Assembly: GCA_950022655.1 (NCBI GenBank)
Contig: OX465581.1
Location: 111,893,125-111,957,124 of the forward strand
From: Alentia gelatinosa
Lineage: Eukaryota > Annelida > Polychaeta > Phyllodocida > Polynoidae
Length of the DNA stretch: 64,000 nucleotides
Direction: 5' to 3'
This document shows positions 62,668 to 64,000 of the stretch, piece after piece. The notes under the pieces were generated by a model. That model saw only the letters and a list, made by a program, of their open reading frames with translations, searched no databases and was not told where the DNA came from. Numbering within the stretch: the stretch's first letter is position 1; each line of letters starts with the position of its first letter. Both the position numbers and the translations under genes were made by a program.

Positions 62668-64000
62668 CTGCAAAATGTAACAAGAAAGGGGATAAATATA
62701 GGAGAGATGTAATGCAAGTTACCATTGGCCTCTTCAATTACTTCCTAAATGAAATGTATCTAAAAGGTTGACCCTCAAGCATATGCTTTGAACGAAAAGC
62801 TCTTGGTAATGTTTCTCGCATGCAATGATGTCAGTACTTTGGTTGGAGCTCGTCTTATCTAGAGATTAAATGATTTATCGGGTTTATTTAGTGCAAAACT
62901 TCCATGGATGCACAGCTGCATATGAAGCGCGACACTTTCTATTGTTCTAGCTCTATATACTATTACCCTCATTCGTCCATCTATGTGTAAAATTGCTACC
63001 CTTTCTGCATTTGCCAACATGCAGTCCTGAATACATGCATATCAAGTAATATTTATATATTTGTTAGTTAAGGTAAAAATAGCAATCCCCAATGGTAACA
63101 ATATCGCTAGCAGACATGTCGAGTCAAGTGGGATTCACACGGGGAAACTCATGTACTTGAGACTGGTGTACTTTACATCTTTTCCCCAGTCTCCGATAAC
63201 TTCCCTTCTGTCCAATAATCTCAGAGCAGAATGCTGCAATTGAGCTTTCCCAGTCTCTAGGGAAAATGGCAGATCTGATTCACATGGAAGGACAAACACG
63301 TTACATACCCTCAGACAATCTCCCTTTCCAAAAGTACATAGTCTCTGGCTTGCAGCTTTCCCCCCCCCCCCCCCCCCCATGTGAATGCCTTTCTTGAGAC
63401 TCAAGTACCCATGTTCAGGGTACAGAGTCTCTGGTTCAGGGCCTTCTTCCCGTGTGAACCCGTGAAAAGGCACACCACTGAGACTAGGGGACCCTCCTTT
63501 TCAGTAAGAGGTATGCTAGTCTCACCAAAATCCCAGAAAAATTTTAAACAGGTAAAAAATTATGTACCTTGGAAGGGGAAATTGACTGCGCCAATTTTCC
63601 TCTCTCCACCTCAGTCTCAGAGAACCAGTAAATAATTTCAGGAAAATTGTCTCAGAAAAAACCTGCTTGAGGTACATGAGTCTCTCCGTCACTCTCCTCC
63701 CAGATATTTCGCGGCACTAGCGCTTGTTAATCTCTGCCTCAACCCAGCGCTGGTTCCCTGGTATCTAAATAAGGACAGGGAAACCAGCTAAAATTTCAGA
63801 TTCAAACTGAAACTCAATTAACTCATATATTATGAGTTGTGAAATGTGGGAATTGTTAAATGAGCTTCATAGACAATCCAGCTGTTTTGTTTTCAGCTCT
63901 AAACCACTTTATCATGTCAATCCACAGTTGATTACACTGCCCCTTCAAGTGAGCACATGTGTCATGTTTACAAAACAAAACCCAATAACACATGAGGTGT
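62668..64000. other. Upstream PXK intron, no exon recognised
   Basis: No segment resembling the PX domain or the kinase N-lobe was found. A C run of about 20 lies at 63360-63379, flanked by repeat-like text on both sides. Short open frames only. Confidence 0.5.

Overview
This is a window of animal nuclear DNA: AT-rich, intron-rich and packed with repeats. It carries three conserved eukaryotic genes whose exons can be traced through GT-AG splice sites with consistent reading phase. They are ISY1 (minus strand, complete), IMP4 (plus strand, complete) and a PXK orthologue (minus strand, the C-terminal 384 residues; the N-terminal PX part lies beyond base 64000). The proteins are close to vertebrate orthologues in length and motifs. 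The dense repeat content (tRNA-headed SINEs, many fold-back elements, decayed Ty3/gypsy) suggests a marine invertebrate, deuterostome or lophotrochozoan. I cannot assign a species. There is no bacterial operon structure, CRISPR array or phage.

Layout. 1-2270: decayed Ty3/gypsy retrotransposon, minus strand, running off the left edge. 2270-13029: gene-poor repeat territory with fold-back elements, a RecQ-helicase-like fragment near 8.6 kb and a 1.1-kb GC-rich fold-back at 10.0-11.1 kb. 13030-29336: ISY1, eleven coding exons. 29337-29807: short shared promoter. 29808-40995: IMP4, nine coding exons. 40996-46543: intergenic space between two gene tails, with a nested fold-back element and a tandem array that runs into the end of PXK. 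46544-62667: nine PXK coding exons. 62668-64000: upstream PXK intron, no exon seen.

ISY1 is a spliceosome (NineTeen-associated) factor and IMP4 a U3 snoRNP/SSU-processome Brix protein. They are divergently transcribed from 471 bp, so two housekeeping RNA-processing genes probably share one bidirectional promoter. Both have a first coding exon that contributes only the ATG. PXK (PX domain, degenerate kinase, proline-rich WH2 tail) points tail-to-tail at IMP4.

The most unusual content is in the repeats. A group of long palindromes shares the hairpin tip and outer ends but has different arms. A tandem array has copied the last codons of PXK. A 78-bp minisatellite begins at an IMP4 splice donor. 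A pogo-like element can be compared with its own empty site 3.7 kb away. There are also well-bounded piggyBac-like and hAT-like non-autonomous elements. I found no convincing new multi-gene system. All coordinates were read by eye and may be off by a base or a few at repeat edges.
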